Source of the DNA: Lachnospiraceae bacterium
GTDB lineage: Bacteria > Bacillota > Clostridia > Lachnospirales > Lachnospiraceae
DNA: 9,903 bases
Direction of reading: 5' to 3'
Assembly (NCBI GenBank): GCA_017477805.1
Contig: JAFUUM010000280.1
Coordinates: 1 to 9,903, forward strand
The position numbers and the translations under genes were made by a program. The notes under the pieces were generated by a model. That model did not search any database. It was given only the letters and a program-made list of their open reading frames with translations, and was not told where the DNA came from. This document shows positions 1 through 6,746 of this stretch, piece by piece (positions within the stretch are counted from its first letter, which is position 1; each line of letters opens with the position of its first letter).

Positions 1-564
1 ATGTACTGAATTACGACTTTTACTTATAAAATGGTCTTTTTCACTTGGCTCCATCCAATCCGGTCTTTCAATCTCCTTAATCTGATCAATGTATACACTC
101 AGAAACTCACATTTTTTTCCATTGATTTCATATGGTTCCTCAAAATAGTTTTTACCGTCTATTTCTGAAAGCCAATCCAACAAAAATGCTTCCAATACAG
201 ATCCTGCAAGAATCAGTGTGGCCTTATATGCCCCTGATGAAAAGCAAGAATCAAGCTCTTTTATATCTTCCTTCATAGAAGTATAAAGATGCTGGAAATC
301 TGAATAAAGAAACTCTGTTGCGCTTATTGATAGCTTCTTTACTTCCTCTGTCTTATAGTTCATAGCCATAAGATATTTATAATATGCAAGCAATCTCTTC
401 CTCATCGCATACTTATTTTGAGGTGCATTTGATTTCTTTATTTCTACTTCTACAGGTTCCCCATTAAGCTCGATTATATATTCAACCGACGTATTGTTCT
501 CCTTTTCTTTTTCTTCATTATCAGCCACTGCCTTTTTTAATGATTCCCAATCAATATTATTCAT
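1..564 (-). CDS. HEPN-like helical protein, N-terminal 188 residues (runs off left edge)
   Basis: The frame opens at ATG 564 and stays open to base 1, so the C-terminus is outside the window. An AAAGGGA ribosome site lies about 7 bases upstream of the ATG. Residues 1-45 are charged and low in complexity (KKAVADNEEKEKENN). The rest is predicted helical, with the stretch AYKATLILAGSVLEAFLLDWL at about residues 130-150 broken as AYKATLILAG / SVLEAFLLDWL. This 'ageing-free' hydrophobic helix pattern (A..LAGSVLE..L) followed by an RNSVH motif at the window edge is what HEPN-like families show. HEPN RNases carry an Rx4-6H motif; here the spacing is Rx3H, so RNase activity is uncertain. Such domains occur in abortive-infection and toxin systems, but a defence role here is only inferred. 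It lies 75 bases downstream of the cysteine-rich gene and may be co-transcribed with it. Confidence is high for the gene, modest for the fold. Confidence 0.8.
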   Translation of the reverse strand, partial: MNNIDWESLKKAVADNEEKEKENNTSVEYIIELNGEPVEVEIKKSNAPQNKYAMRKRLLAYYKYLMAMNYKTEEVKKLSISATEFLYSDFQHLYTSMKEDIKELDSCFSSGAYKATLILAGSVLEAFLLDWLSEIDGKNYFEEPYEINGKKCEFLSVYIDQIKEIERPDWMEPSEKDHFISKSRNSVH

Positions 565-639
565 CAACTATCCCTTTCATTCGTCTTCTTTACCCTTGCC
601 TATGTTTCTTTCTTATCATGAAAACAGGCGATGGCTTTT

Positions 640-1293
640 TTAATAATCATGCCATCTACATTTCTTACAATATGCTCTGTTTTCTTCTGTATCAAAAAAA
701 CCATTATGCATATATTTACTCGAAATATTTCCATCTACCGCATCCCGGGTTTCAATACAGGAAATATCCTTAATCATTCGTGTAGAGATCGGACAGTATA
801 CTTCTTCCGGAGAATGACACTTTAATCCTTTTACATCGGCTCCATACCAGGTTTGACAATCTCTCTCTGGCGTATCAATGCCTTCTATCCATGAAATTCC
901 AAAGACAAATCTTTCTGTCTTAGTTTCTGGTAATATCTCATAACTTACGCCATCATCAAAATAGTCGTTATCATAGTCATATTCTGATACTCTTTCGTTG
1001 CCTATATAACCCACATCGCCCTCCATGCCTATAGAAAGCTTTATGTTATCCTTATAAAAGGACTTTAGTTCGAGCCATTCTCCAGTTTCGATTTCATCTT
1101 TTTCATCTACTATGTGACCCAAAATCTTACAAGTGATTGAATGTGACAATCCATCTGGCTTGAAATCCACACACAAAGCATATCTTCCGGCAACATCAGC
1201 ACATGTCCCATCCTTTTTTATACTACAGCCATTAAAATGGGCTAATCTTCCGTCTATTCTAATTTCAATATCTCCAAGTGGAGTGCTGAACAA
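640..1293 (-). CDS. hypothetical cysteine-rich protein, about 217 residues
   Basis: I do not recognise the family. A TAG stop sits directly before GTG 1302 in frame, so the start must be GTG 1302 or a later codon. I prefer TTG 1293 because AGGTGG lies 5 bases upstream of it, whereas GTG 1302 has only AAGG three bases away; using GTG adds three residues. No signal peptide or membrane segment is visible, so it is probably cytoplasmic. The middle is acidic with tyrosines (EYDYDNDYFDDG). About ten cysteines are spread along the protein, four of them in the last third before a terminal CKKC (CxxC) followed by RWHDY, which could bind a metal; this is inference. It has its own likely promoter just upstream at 1341-1371 and is followed by the HEPN-like gene. 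Small acidic proteins in such islands are sometimes immunity proteins, but nothing here shows that. Confidence 0.75.
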   Translation of the reverse strand: MFSTPLGDIEIRIDGRLAHFNGCSIKKDGTCADVAGRYALCVDFKPDGLSHSITCKILGHIVDEKDEIETGEWLELKSFYKDNIKLSIGMEGDVGYIGNERVSEYDYDNDYFDDGVSYEILPETKTERFVFGISWIEGIDTPERDCQTWYGADVKGLKCHSPEEVYCPISTRMIKDISCIETRDAVDGNISSKYMHNGFFDTEENRAYCKKCRWHDY

Positions 1294-1340
1294 TCTTACC
1301 ACCTACCTTAAGCGGGAAACCATTAACAACTATCGTCTAT

Positions 1341-1371
1341 ATTATAACATTGAATCTTGGTGGAACCACCA
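1341..1371 (-). promoter_or_regulatory. candidate promoter with palindromic operator
   Basis: On the minus strand a perfect -10 hexamer TATAAT (1346-1341) lies about 40 bases before the start of the cysteine-rich gene. No good -35 is present. Instead a perfect inverted repeat, TGGTGG-TT-CCACCA (1358-1371), occupies the -35 position, immediately after the stop codon of the upstream 100-residue gene. A palindrome at this place could be an operator or activator site; as RNA it could also form a 6-bp stem with too short a loop, and no T-run follows, so a terminator is unlikely. Confidence 0.45.
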
Positions 1372-1373
1372 TC

Positions 1374-1676
1374 TTAAGAATATTGCTCAACGAACTGTTC
1401 AAAGATTGGATTTTTGGTGTGAAGCTTGTAGTCATCATGACAGATAATCTCTAATACTGCATCCAAAACTGATGCCGTTGTTGTCTGCTCATGGTATTCA
1501 TGCTCCTTCTTGTACTTGTGCATCAATCTGACATATTTAAACTTATGATCTATAAGAGGCATTATCACCCAATAGTGACCTGTATTCTTTGACTGTACCT
1601 CATACATCACAGGGTTCTCCGTAATAATATTAAAGTACGGATTCCCCAACATCTCTTTATCCTTAGCTGTAAACAT
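1374..1676 (-). CDS. hypothetical protein, 100 residues
   Basis: Start ATG 1676 follows a purine-rich ribosome site (GAAAGGAAGGTAAGG). The protein is soluble, with no signal peptide or membrane segment. Visible patches are SKNTGHYWVI (about residues 29-38), YVRLMHKYKKEHEYHEQ (about 48-64) and SVLDAVLEIICHDDY (about 69-83). The alternating aromatic and His pattern suggests a small alpha/beta fold. It resembles, in my impression only, small orphan proteins that are common in Firmicutes accessory regions; I cannot name a family. It is the first gene of the AT-rich left region, 76 bases after the stop of the truncated pilin, and is followed at 16 bases by a palindrome and the promoter of the next gene. 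It could be read from the Tad operon or from an unseen promoter. Confidence 0.65.
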   Translation of the reverse strand: MFTAKDKEMLGNPYFNIITENPVMYEVQSKNTGHYWVIMPLIDHKFKYVRLMHKYKKEHEYHEQTTTASVLDAVLEIICHDDYKLHTKNPIFEQFVEQYS

Positions 1677-1752
1677 CCATCCTTACCTTCCTTTCAAAAT
1701 ACCAGACCTATAATTACAAACACTTATCTTTACCCTCATCATGATAAATCCT
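1677..1752. other. AT-rich spacer between truncated pilin and the 100-residue gene
   Basis: This stretch holds no recognisable gene. A minus-strand frame of 19 codons (ATG 1742 to TAA 1683) is preceded by AAAGGA at 6 bases; the frame is in fact open from 1805, so it may be the tail of a gene whose front was lost at the junction near 1800. No terminator-like hairpin with a T-run is visible, so transcription from the Tad operon could continue leftwards. Confidence 0.3.
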
Positions 1753-1875
1753 TTAATTTCCACATAAAACATATCTGTGTTTTGCGTTAGGCTTTTCAAC
1801 GATGATCAAAATGATCTCCACGGTTCCCATTCCATCTTCATCCATCCAAAATTCTTTCATTCCTTTTCTACGCAT
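1753..1875 (-). pseudogene. flp1: Flp1-type (type IVb) prepilin gene, 3'-truncated
   Basis: The best ribosome site of the window, AGGAGGT (1887-1881), lies 5 bases before ATG 1875, and the start is 25 bases after the tadC stop, the usual place of the major pilin in such loci. The 40-codon product begins MRRKGMKEFWMDEDG, a short basic-then-acidic leader, then MGTVEIILIIV. This is a class prepilin site: cleavage between Gly15 and Met16, Glu at +5 of the mature pilin, then the start of the hydrophobic helix. Intact Flp1-like pilins continue with a full transmembrane helix and a short tail, about 50-65 residues in all. Here after Val26 the sequence switches to EKPNAKHRYVLCGN and a TAA, which is polar and unlike a pilin. 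The mature peptide would be 25 residues with about half a membrane segment. I read it as a gene cut at about base 1800 by recombination; a functional short peptide is possible but less likely. Confidence 0.8.
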
Positions 1876-1900
1876 TGAGTACCTCCTATTCTTTTCCGGT

Positions 1901-3268
1901 TTAGTTACCGAAGGTTAAAAATGCAGGTATCATGATCATGATCATCACGACACAAAGCTGCATCATCATGGGCAATAACAATCTGACGGAAATCTCTTCT
2001 CCCTGTTTTTTGACTTCATTCTTTCTCTCCCGCAGGGCATTTTCCGCTTCCATCCGAAGCAGAGTTGTCAGCCCCGTGCTCCCCTTCCGCAGGTTCTGCA
2101 CCACCAGGTTTGAAAACTTCAGCATCAACTGGGAAGCGCACCGCCTGCCAAAGCGTTCGTAGGCCGCGCTCTCGGAGATTCCGCTCTGCATTTCCGTCAT
2201 GGCTGTTTTCATTTCTTCATACAAAAACTTGGTCTCACCACGGATCTCTTTTTGCTTTTCATATTCGCTCACCAGCTTTTCCATAGCCCCTCGGATGGTC
2301 ATTCCCGCTCCCATATATACGGAGAGTTTGCTCACCATGTCGGGATAGTCCCTGCGGATCTGCTTCTCCCGTTTTAGGAGTTCCTTATGGAGATCCTGGT
2401 CCTTGATATAAAAGAGGGCCACTGCCGTGATCACCCCAAGAAGGGGAAAGACCAGATAATACCTGTCCTTTTTCTCTCTCCAGGACAGGGCATGGTCTCC
2501 CACCTGTTCCGGCAGGATCAGTTCCGTCTCGTATCTTCCCGGACCGTCTTCCACAGCAGCCACTGCGGCTTCAATGTCCTGCCGCAGTTGTTCTTCCGGC
2601 GTCAGAACTGCCGGGAACACCATCAACGGAAAGTTCACCTCCGCCGAGAAAGCATCGTAATCAAACTTTGCCGACACCTGCGTCACTTTTCCGGTCTCCG
2701 GGATGTTTTTGGACACCAGGGTCCCATCGCTGTCGATGAGCCGGTAATTCTCGCACTCCCAGGTGATCCGAAAGGGATAGCCGGGTAGGGATGTTGAAAA
2801 AACAAGATCATGATCCACATGATCCGGACTTTCGTTTTCTCCCAGCCAGATCTCCTCCAGCCTGGCAAGAGCCTCCTGATACATGTTCTTTACTTCTTCC
2901 GACGTATACTTCCGCTCCCCCACTTCGATCTCGAGATCAACCGCGTTCTCTCCTCCCGAGGGCTTTGCGATGACCTCTACGGTCTTTTCCTTTTCCCCGT
3001 AGGTTCCGCGGCTGATGCGGTTTCCTTCATGAAGCTCCCCGTCGGCCACGCTCTGGAGAAACAGGGCCGCCGTCAATAGGAGGCTTCCTCCCACAACCAT
3101 CAGGCTGAATTTCAGTTTTTGCAGGTAATACTGCTCCCGGTCTTCCTTCCAGGTGGAGGGAGAGAGGAGCTGCAGATCGCAGCTTACCCGGTGACTGACC
3201 ACCAGATGATTCCTGTCCCTTTTCTCCACCCACGCAAGCAAGTGCTTAAGATATACAGTAGTATTCAT
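1901..3268 (-). CDS. tadC: Tad platform protein TadC-like, with large extracytoplasmic insertion
   Basis: This is a type II secretion F-domain protein, one of two inner-membrane platform proteins of the Tad pilus machine. I chose ATG 3268 because GGAGG lies 5 bases upstream and 13 bases separate it from the tadB stop; a TTG at 3295 would add nine residues without a ribosome site. The product has 455 residues; classical TadC is near 300. Order: cytoplasmic residues 1-53, membrane segment about 54-72, a hydrophilic region about 73-270 placed outside the membrane, membrane segment about 271-287, the cytoplasmic F domain about 290-430 (RRDYPDMVSKLSVYMGAGMTIRGAME, written here as RRDYPDMVSKLSVY / MGAGMTIRGAME; FSNLVVQNLRKGS), and a last membrane segment about 432-450 ending PAFLTFGN. 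The extra outer domain seems typical of Clostridia forms. It follows tadB and precedes the pilin. Confidence 0.9.
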   Translation of the reverse strand: MNTTVYLKHLLAWVEKRDRNHLVVSHRVSCDLQLLSPSTWKEDREQYYLQKLKFSLMVVGGSLLLTAALFLQSVADGELHEGNRISRGTYGEKEKTVEVIAKPSGGENAVDLEIEVGERKYTSEEVKNMYQEALARLEEIWLGENESPDHVDHDLVFSTSLPGYPFRITWECENYRLIDSDGTLVSKNIPETGKVTQVSAKFDYDAFSAEVNFPLMVFPAVLTPEEQLRQDIEAAVAAVEDGPGRYETELILPEQVGDHALSWREKKDRYYLVFPLLGVITAVALFYIKDQDLHKELLKREKQIRRDYPDMVSKLSVYMGAGMTIRGAMEKLVSEYEKQKEIRGETKFLYEEMKTAMTEMQSGISESAAYERFGRRCASQLMLKFSNLVVQNLRKGSTGLTTLLRMEAENALRERKNEVKKQGEEISVRLLLPMMMQLCVVMIMIMIPAFLTFGN

Positions 3269-3281
3269 ATCCGCCTCCGTA

Positions 3282-4067
3282 TCAGGCGCTCTCAAAACGG
3301 GTCATCTTCCGGCCCAGGATAAAGGCTCCCAAATAGAGTCCAAGACATCCGGTCATGATCAAAAACCCCGTCATATTTCCAAACAGTCCGTCAAAAAATC
3401 CCGGTGACGTGAGACTGATATAGAACACGATGCCAAAGGGCACCACGTTCATGATCTTCTGTTCCATCTCTTTTGCAGCGATGGCCACCTTGATCTCATC
3501 CGCGGTATCGATTCGTTCCCCGATCATCCCCGCTGTCTTGTCCATGATCTCCGCCAGGTTTCCGCCGCTCTTTTTTGCCGCCCGGAACACTTCCGCAAAT
3601 TCATAGACTTCCTCCACGCCGGAGGCCCGGGCAAATTGTTCCATCAGCGTTTCCACCGTCATATTGTTCTTTAATCCAAGGAGGATCCGCCGAAGAGCGT
3701 TACAGATCTCCGAGTCCCTGCCGTATAGGGAAAGCATTTCGCCATAGCTTTCCGAAAAGGCATTTTCCACGGCATAGCCCGCCCGCAGGGAAGCTGCCAG
3801 GGACTGGATCATGTCCTTGAACTGCCGCCGAAGATCCTCTTTCTTTTTTCGTCTGTCATCCTTTTCTTTTCCCAGGAGGTAAAAGAACCCAACAGGGAGA
3901 AGAATGGGCAGCACCGCGATGGAACGGTAGAAAAACCAGCACAAAAACAGGACCAGGGCGATGGCGGTAACGAGCCTTGTGATCTTCTCCCGCAGGTTCC
4001 AGATGCTGTTTTTTCCAAAGAGCCGGTTTGCCGCCTCACAGGCCCGCTGCCAGTATTTTTTCAACAT
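3282..4067 (-). CDS. tadB: Tad platform protein TadB-like
   Basis: Second F-domain platform protein, expected to pair with TadC and couple the TadA ATPase to pilin extraction from the membrane. ATG 4067 is preceded by GGAGGA at 8 bases, inside the end of tadA; the two genes overlap by 32 bases in different frames, a sign of translational coupling. The 261 residues contain membrane segments at about 33-49 and 50-66, then a basic stretch (KEKDDRRKKKEDLRR), a cytoplasmic F domain at about 83-205 (SLAASLRAGYAVENAF; FAEVFRAAKKSGGNL), and two more membrane segments at about 207-222 and 232-251. SGGN with the preceding basic residues is the usual conserved spot of this family. The length is a little below the roughly 300 residues of proteobacterial TadB. 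No defects are seen. Confidence 0.92.
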   Translation of the reverse strand: MLKKYWQRACEAANRLFGKNSIWNLREKITRLVTAIALVLFLCWFFYRSIAVLPILLPVGFFYLLGKEKDDRRKKKEDLRRQFKDMIQSLAASLRAGYAVENAFSESYGEMLSLYGRDSEICNALRRILLGLKNNMTVETLMEQFARASGVEEVYEFAEVFRAAKKSGGNLAEIMDKTAGMIGERIDTADEIKVAIAAKEMEQKIMNVVPFGIVFYISLTSPGFFDGLFGNMTGFLIMTGCLGLYLGAFILGRKMTRFESA

Positions 4068-5229
4068 ATTTCAGGTCCTCCAGCTTTTCGCACCTGCCTT
4101 TTGCATAGTCGAATTTATACAGGGTCCGCAATTTGATCCGTCCATCCTCAAAGCCGTCCAGTTCCGCGATCTCCAGGACTTTTCTGCTCTTGTCCCGAAG
4201 TCTTCCCAGATGGACGATGACATCCACCGCAGACAGGATCTGCTGACGGATGGCAGCTACCGGAAGCTCCAATCCCATAAGGTACATGGTCTCCAAACGG
4301 ATCAACATATCCGCCGCCGTATTGGCGTGAGCCGTGCTCAGTGACCCGTCGTGCCCGGTAGACATAGCTTGCAGCATGTCGATCACTTCCGCTCCCCGGA
4401 CCTCGCCCACAACGACCCTGTCCGGTCTCATCCGAAGAGCCGAGCGTATCAGGTCCCGCATGTTCACCTCCGCGCACCCTTCCGTGTTAGCATTTCTGCA
4501 CTCCAACCGCACGAGGTTGGATACGGACTGGATCTGAAGCTCTGCGCTGTCTTCGATGGTGATGACCCTCTGGTCCTTTGGGATAAAGCCGGAAAGAGCA
4601 TTTAAAAACGTGGTCTTTCCGGATCCGGTGCCACCGGAAATGAGGATGTTGTACTTGGCTTTCACCAGTTTTTTGAGAAAGGCTGCCATCTCCTCCGACA
4701 GCGCTCCCACCCCGATGAGGCCCTCCATATCAAAGGGCTTTTCCGGAAATTTCCGGATGGTCAGGATAGGGCCGTTTAAGGCAATGGGCTTTAGCACAAC
4801 GTTGACACGGCTTCCGTCGGAAAGCCTGGCATCCACAATGGGGGAGGATTCATTTACGACGCGGTTGCATTTGGACACGATCTGCTGGACGATGTTTTCC
4901 AGTTTTTCTTCGCTTTCAAAGGAGTTGTCCCAGTGCTCTAAACCTCCACCCCGCTCTATAAAAATGTTTTCGGTGCCATTCACCATGATTTCCGTTACGG
5001 TTTTGTCTCTGAGCAGTTCTTCCAGGATATCCAGTTTCCGCAGGCCGCAGAACACATCTGTCCGGATCCGTCTCCGGTTTTCCAGGGAGATGTATTCCTC
5101 CTCCGCCATCCTGCGGATCTTTTCATCGATGAGGCTGTAGAGTTCCTCGTCGGAAAAGTCCCTGGTAAAGTCCATTTCCGCAAGGAGTTCTTCCCGGATC
5201 CTCTGTTTTTTGTCATCGCTCCGGATCAT
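4036..5229 (-). CDS. tadA: Tad pilus assembly ATPase TadA/CpaF
   Basis: Secretion ATPase of the type II/IV superfamily; it hydrolyses ATP in the cytoplasm to drive Flp pilus assembly through TadB/TadC. All motifs are intact in the 397-residue product: Walker A GGTGSGKT at about 199-206, Asp box ITIEDSAELQ at about 223-232, Walker B region DRVVVGEVRG at about 270-279, and the His box STGHDGSLSTAHA at about 290-302. The N-terminal 70 residues are helical and charged, followed by the CpaF-type N-domain (VTEIMVNGTENIFIERGG). ATG 5229 overlaps the tadZ stop as ATGA, so translation is probably coupled. The length is slightly shorter than proteobacterial CpaF. The gene looks fully functional, which contrasts with the broken pilin downstream. 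Confidence 0.96.
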   Translation of the reverse strand: MIRSDDKKQRIREELLAEMDFTRDFSDEELYSLIDEKIRRMAEEEYISLENRRRIRTDVFCGLRKLDILEELLRDKTVTEIMVNGTENIFIERGGGLEHWDNSFESEEKLENIVQQIVSKCNRVVNESSPIVDARLSDGSRVNVVLKPIALNGPILTIRKFPEKPFDMEGLIGVGALSEEMAAFLKKLVKAKYNILISGGTGSGKTTFLNALSGFIPKDQRVITIEDSAELQIQSVSNLVRLECRNANTEGCAEVNMRDLIRSALRMRPDRVVVGEVRGAEVIDMLQAMSTGHDGSLSTAHANTAADMLIRLETMYLMGLELPVAAIRQQILSAVDVIVHLGRLRDKSRKVLEIAELDGFEDGRIKLRTLYKFDYAKGRCEKLEDLKYVEKILAAGL

Positions 5230-6263
5230 AGAAGATCCTCCCTGCGGATCTCCCGCTCTTCTTCCGTTTGCTTGAGCTCTCTGAGGATCCGTCTTGCTTC
5301 TTCAAGGAGCTCGGTACCCGTCATTTTGGCAGGATTAAAGTCCGCCCTTGTGAGTTTGGGGAGCCTGCATTTATAGGTCTTCTCCCGCACTTCCGTGCAA
5401 CCCAGTTTATCCAGCAGGAGTTCGTACTGTGCCATTTTCGATTCGGAAATGGGATCATCCAGACAAATGGTAACGATGTGATCGCAGAGTTTCATCAGAT
5501 CAAAGAGCCCCACCACCTGTTCCGTCAGATCCATAACGATGTACCGGTAGTGGCCGAGATCGAAGATGGAGGTGATAAAGCCCATCCATTCTTCTTTGGT
5601 GACGCCGCTGTAGTCCACATAGGAACTGCCGGGCGGGATGTAATCAAGGTCATCCAGTTTGTGCACCAGACTTTCAAAACGATAGGGAAACCGTTCGGGA
5701 TCGCATTGGTAATAATACAAAAGATCCGTCATGTTTCCGTTAAACCGCTGGCCCATCAGATGCTCAAACCCCGAAAACCATTCGAAGTTTAAGTAGAGAC
5801 AGGCATCGTTTTTCGCCAGCTGCTCCGCCATGGTCAACGCCAGGGAAGTCTGCCTGCATCTGCGGATGGGGGAATAGATCCCGAAGATCACCGGTCTCTC
5901 CCGCTGTTTTACCGTAGGTGCCACGTGATCGCTCTCCCGAAGGTAAAGTTCCATCACGTTGCGGTACAGGCCGCTGGCACTCCGAAACTTAGGGATACAG
6001 GGGTGTTCCCGGATCTCGAAATCCTCGTTTTCCCGGAGGATCACCACAAAGGAAGCCCTGTCTGTTTCTTTGTATTTTTGAAATTGTTTTTCCGAGATCA
6101 TCAGGATCTCCACAGGATCGTGCTCTAAAAATTCCATCAGCACTCTGCAGTCCGAAAAGCCGTGGACTTCAAAGGGCAGCCCCTTTTTGCTGCGGAAGAC
6201 TCCCGTCATGGTCTCGGTAAAAAGGCTGTCGCTGTCACAGACAGCAAGGATCGGTTTTCCCAT
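5226..6263 (-). CDS. tadZ: TadZ/CpaE-like pilus localisation protein with degenerate P-loop
   Basis: I start it at ATG 6263, two bases after the tadV stop; the frame extends upstream to 6452, but that part only shadows tadV. The 345 residues show an N-terminal receiver-like domain at about 1-110 (ILAVCDSD at 5-12, ILMISEKQ at 53-60, FVVILREN at 72-79), then a MinD/ParA-like ATPase domain at about 124-330. TadZ of the related Eubacterium rectale is known to have this two-domain build, and TadZ/CpaE proteins mark the pole where the Tad machine assembles. The P-loop here reads YSPIRRCRQTS at about 130-140: the lysine expected before the Thr is Gln and the preceding Gly is Arg. A Walker B-like strand YIVMDL lies at about 241-246. 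Nucleotide hydrolysis is therefore doubtful, while a scaffold role remains likely. A charged helical tail (about 316-345) ends the protein. Confidence 0.88.
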   Translation of the reverse strand: MGKPILAVCDSDSLFTETMTGVFRSKKGLPFEVHGFSDCRVLMEFLEHDPVEILMISEKQFQKYKETDRASFVVILRENEDFEIREHPCIPKFRSASGLYRNVMELYLRESDHVAPTVKQRERPVIFGIYSPIRRCRQTSLALTMAEQLAKNDACLYLNFEWFSGFEHLMGQRFNGNMTDLLYYYQCDPERFPYRFESLVHKLDDLDYIPPGSSYVDYSGVTKEEWMGFITSIFDLGHYRYIVMDLTEQVVGLFDLMKLCDHIVTICLDDPISESKMAQYELLLDKLGCTEVREKTYKCRLPKLTRADFNPAKMTGTELLEEARRILRELKQTEEEREIRREDLL

Positions 6264-6265
6264 GT

Positions 6266-6685
6266 TCAATTCCCCATAAGCGCCACCACTGTGGCAAACT
6301 GTGCGATACACACCGGAAGGGCAAACCGGATCTTTCTGCCTTCTTTTATTCCAAGGACAAGGACTTTGCAGATCCCCATTACCGCTGCGATCACAAATCC
6401 GTTTACGATGAACATTGCCAGTCTTTCCGGATCGTGGAAAAACAGGGCACACATCATCAGCATCTTGCAGTCTCCCGCCCCAAGACCGGAAAGTTGATAC
6501 ACCGGCCAGAGTATCGCAAAGAGAACTGCTGCCTGCAGGATCCCCCGAAGAAGTCCCAAGGGTCCGTAGGCTATGATCTGCAGGATCAGACCCGTACCCG
6601 CTCCCGCAAGGATCAGTCTGTTGCCGATCCTGCCGTCACGAAGGTCTGAAGCTGCCGCCAGACACAAAAATATAAATAGTTCCAG
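6266..6685 (-). CDS. tadV: type IV prepilin peptidase TadV/CpaA-like
   Basis: Membrane aspartyl protease that removes the leader of Flp prepilins at the Gly|Met site. The catalytic pair is visible: Asp14 in ASDLRDGRIGN and Asp72 in GLGAGDCKML, the A24 peptidase signatures. The short form without a methylase domain, 139 residues with several hydrophobic helices, is typical of Tad loci. No ATG gives the complete first helix. I choose CTG 6685, giving MELFIFLCLAAASD, because the purine run GGAGGAGAGGAG ends 5 bases before it; an ATT at 6688 is an alternative, and TTG 6667 would remove half the first helix and has no ribosome site. An ATG at 6705 is in another frame. The gene leads the Tad operon, and tadZ begins two bases after its stop. 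Function is confident; the exact start is not. Confidence 0.88.
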   Translation of the reverse strand: MELFIFLCLAAASDLRDGRIGNRLILAGAGTGLILQIIAYGPLGLLRGILQAAVLFAILWPVYQLSGLGAGDCKMLMMCALFFHDPERLAMFIVNGFVIAAVMGICKVLVLGIKEGRKIRFALPVCIAQFATVVALMGN

Positions 6686-6746
6686 AATTTCTCCTCTCCT
6701 CCATGTTTTTGTTCCACAGTGTGAAAAGTGACTGAAGTGTCATGAT

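Noticed and set aside
1928..1950. short tandem pattern CATGAT
   Set aside because: It encodes the MIMIMI part of the last TadC membrane helix and is a by-product of the codons, not a repeat element.
2387..2788. plus-strand open frames opposite tadC, tadZ and the DUF6240-like gene (also 5268-5792 and 9424-9819)
   Set aside because: They mirror well-supported genes on the other strand, have no ribosome sites and show no family features.
3269..3295. TTG 3295 as tadC start
   Set aside because: It would overlap tadB without a ribosome site, while ATG 3268 has GGAGG at a good distance.
6264..6452. N-terminal extension of TadZ
   Set aside because: This part is the other frame of tadV and has an unnatural composition; ATG 6263, two bases after the tadV stop, gives the normal TadZ N-terminus.
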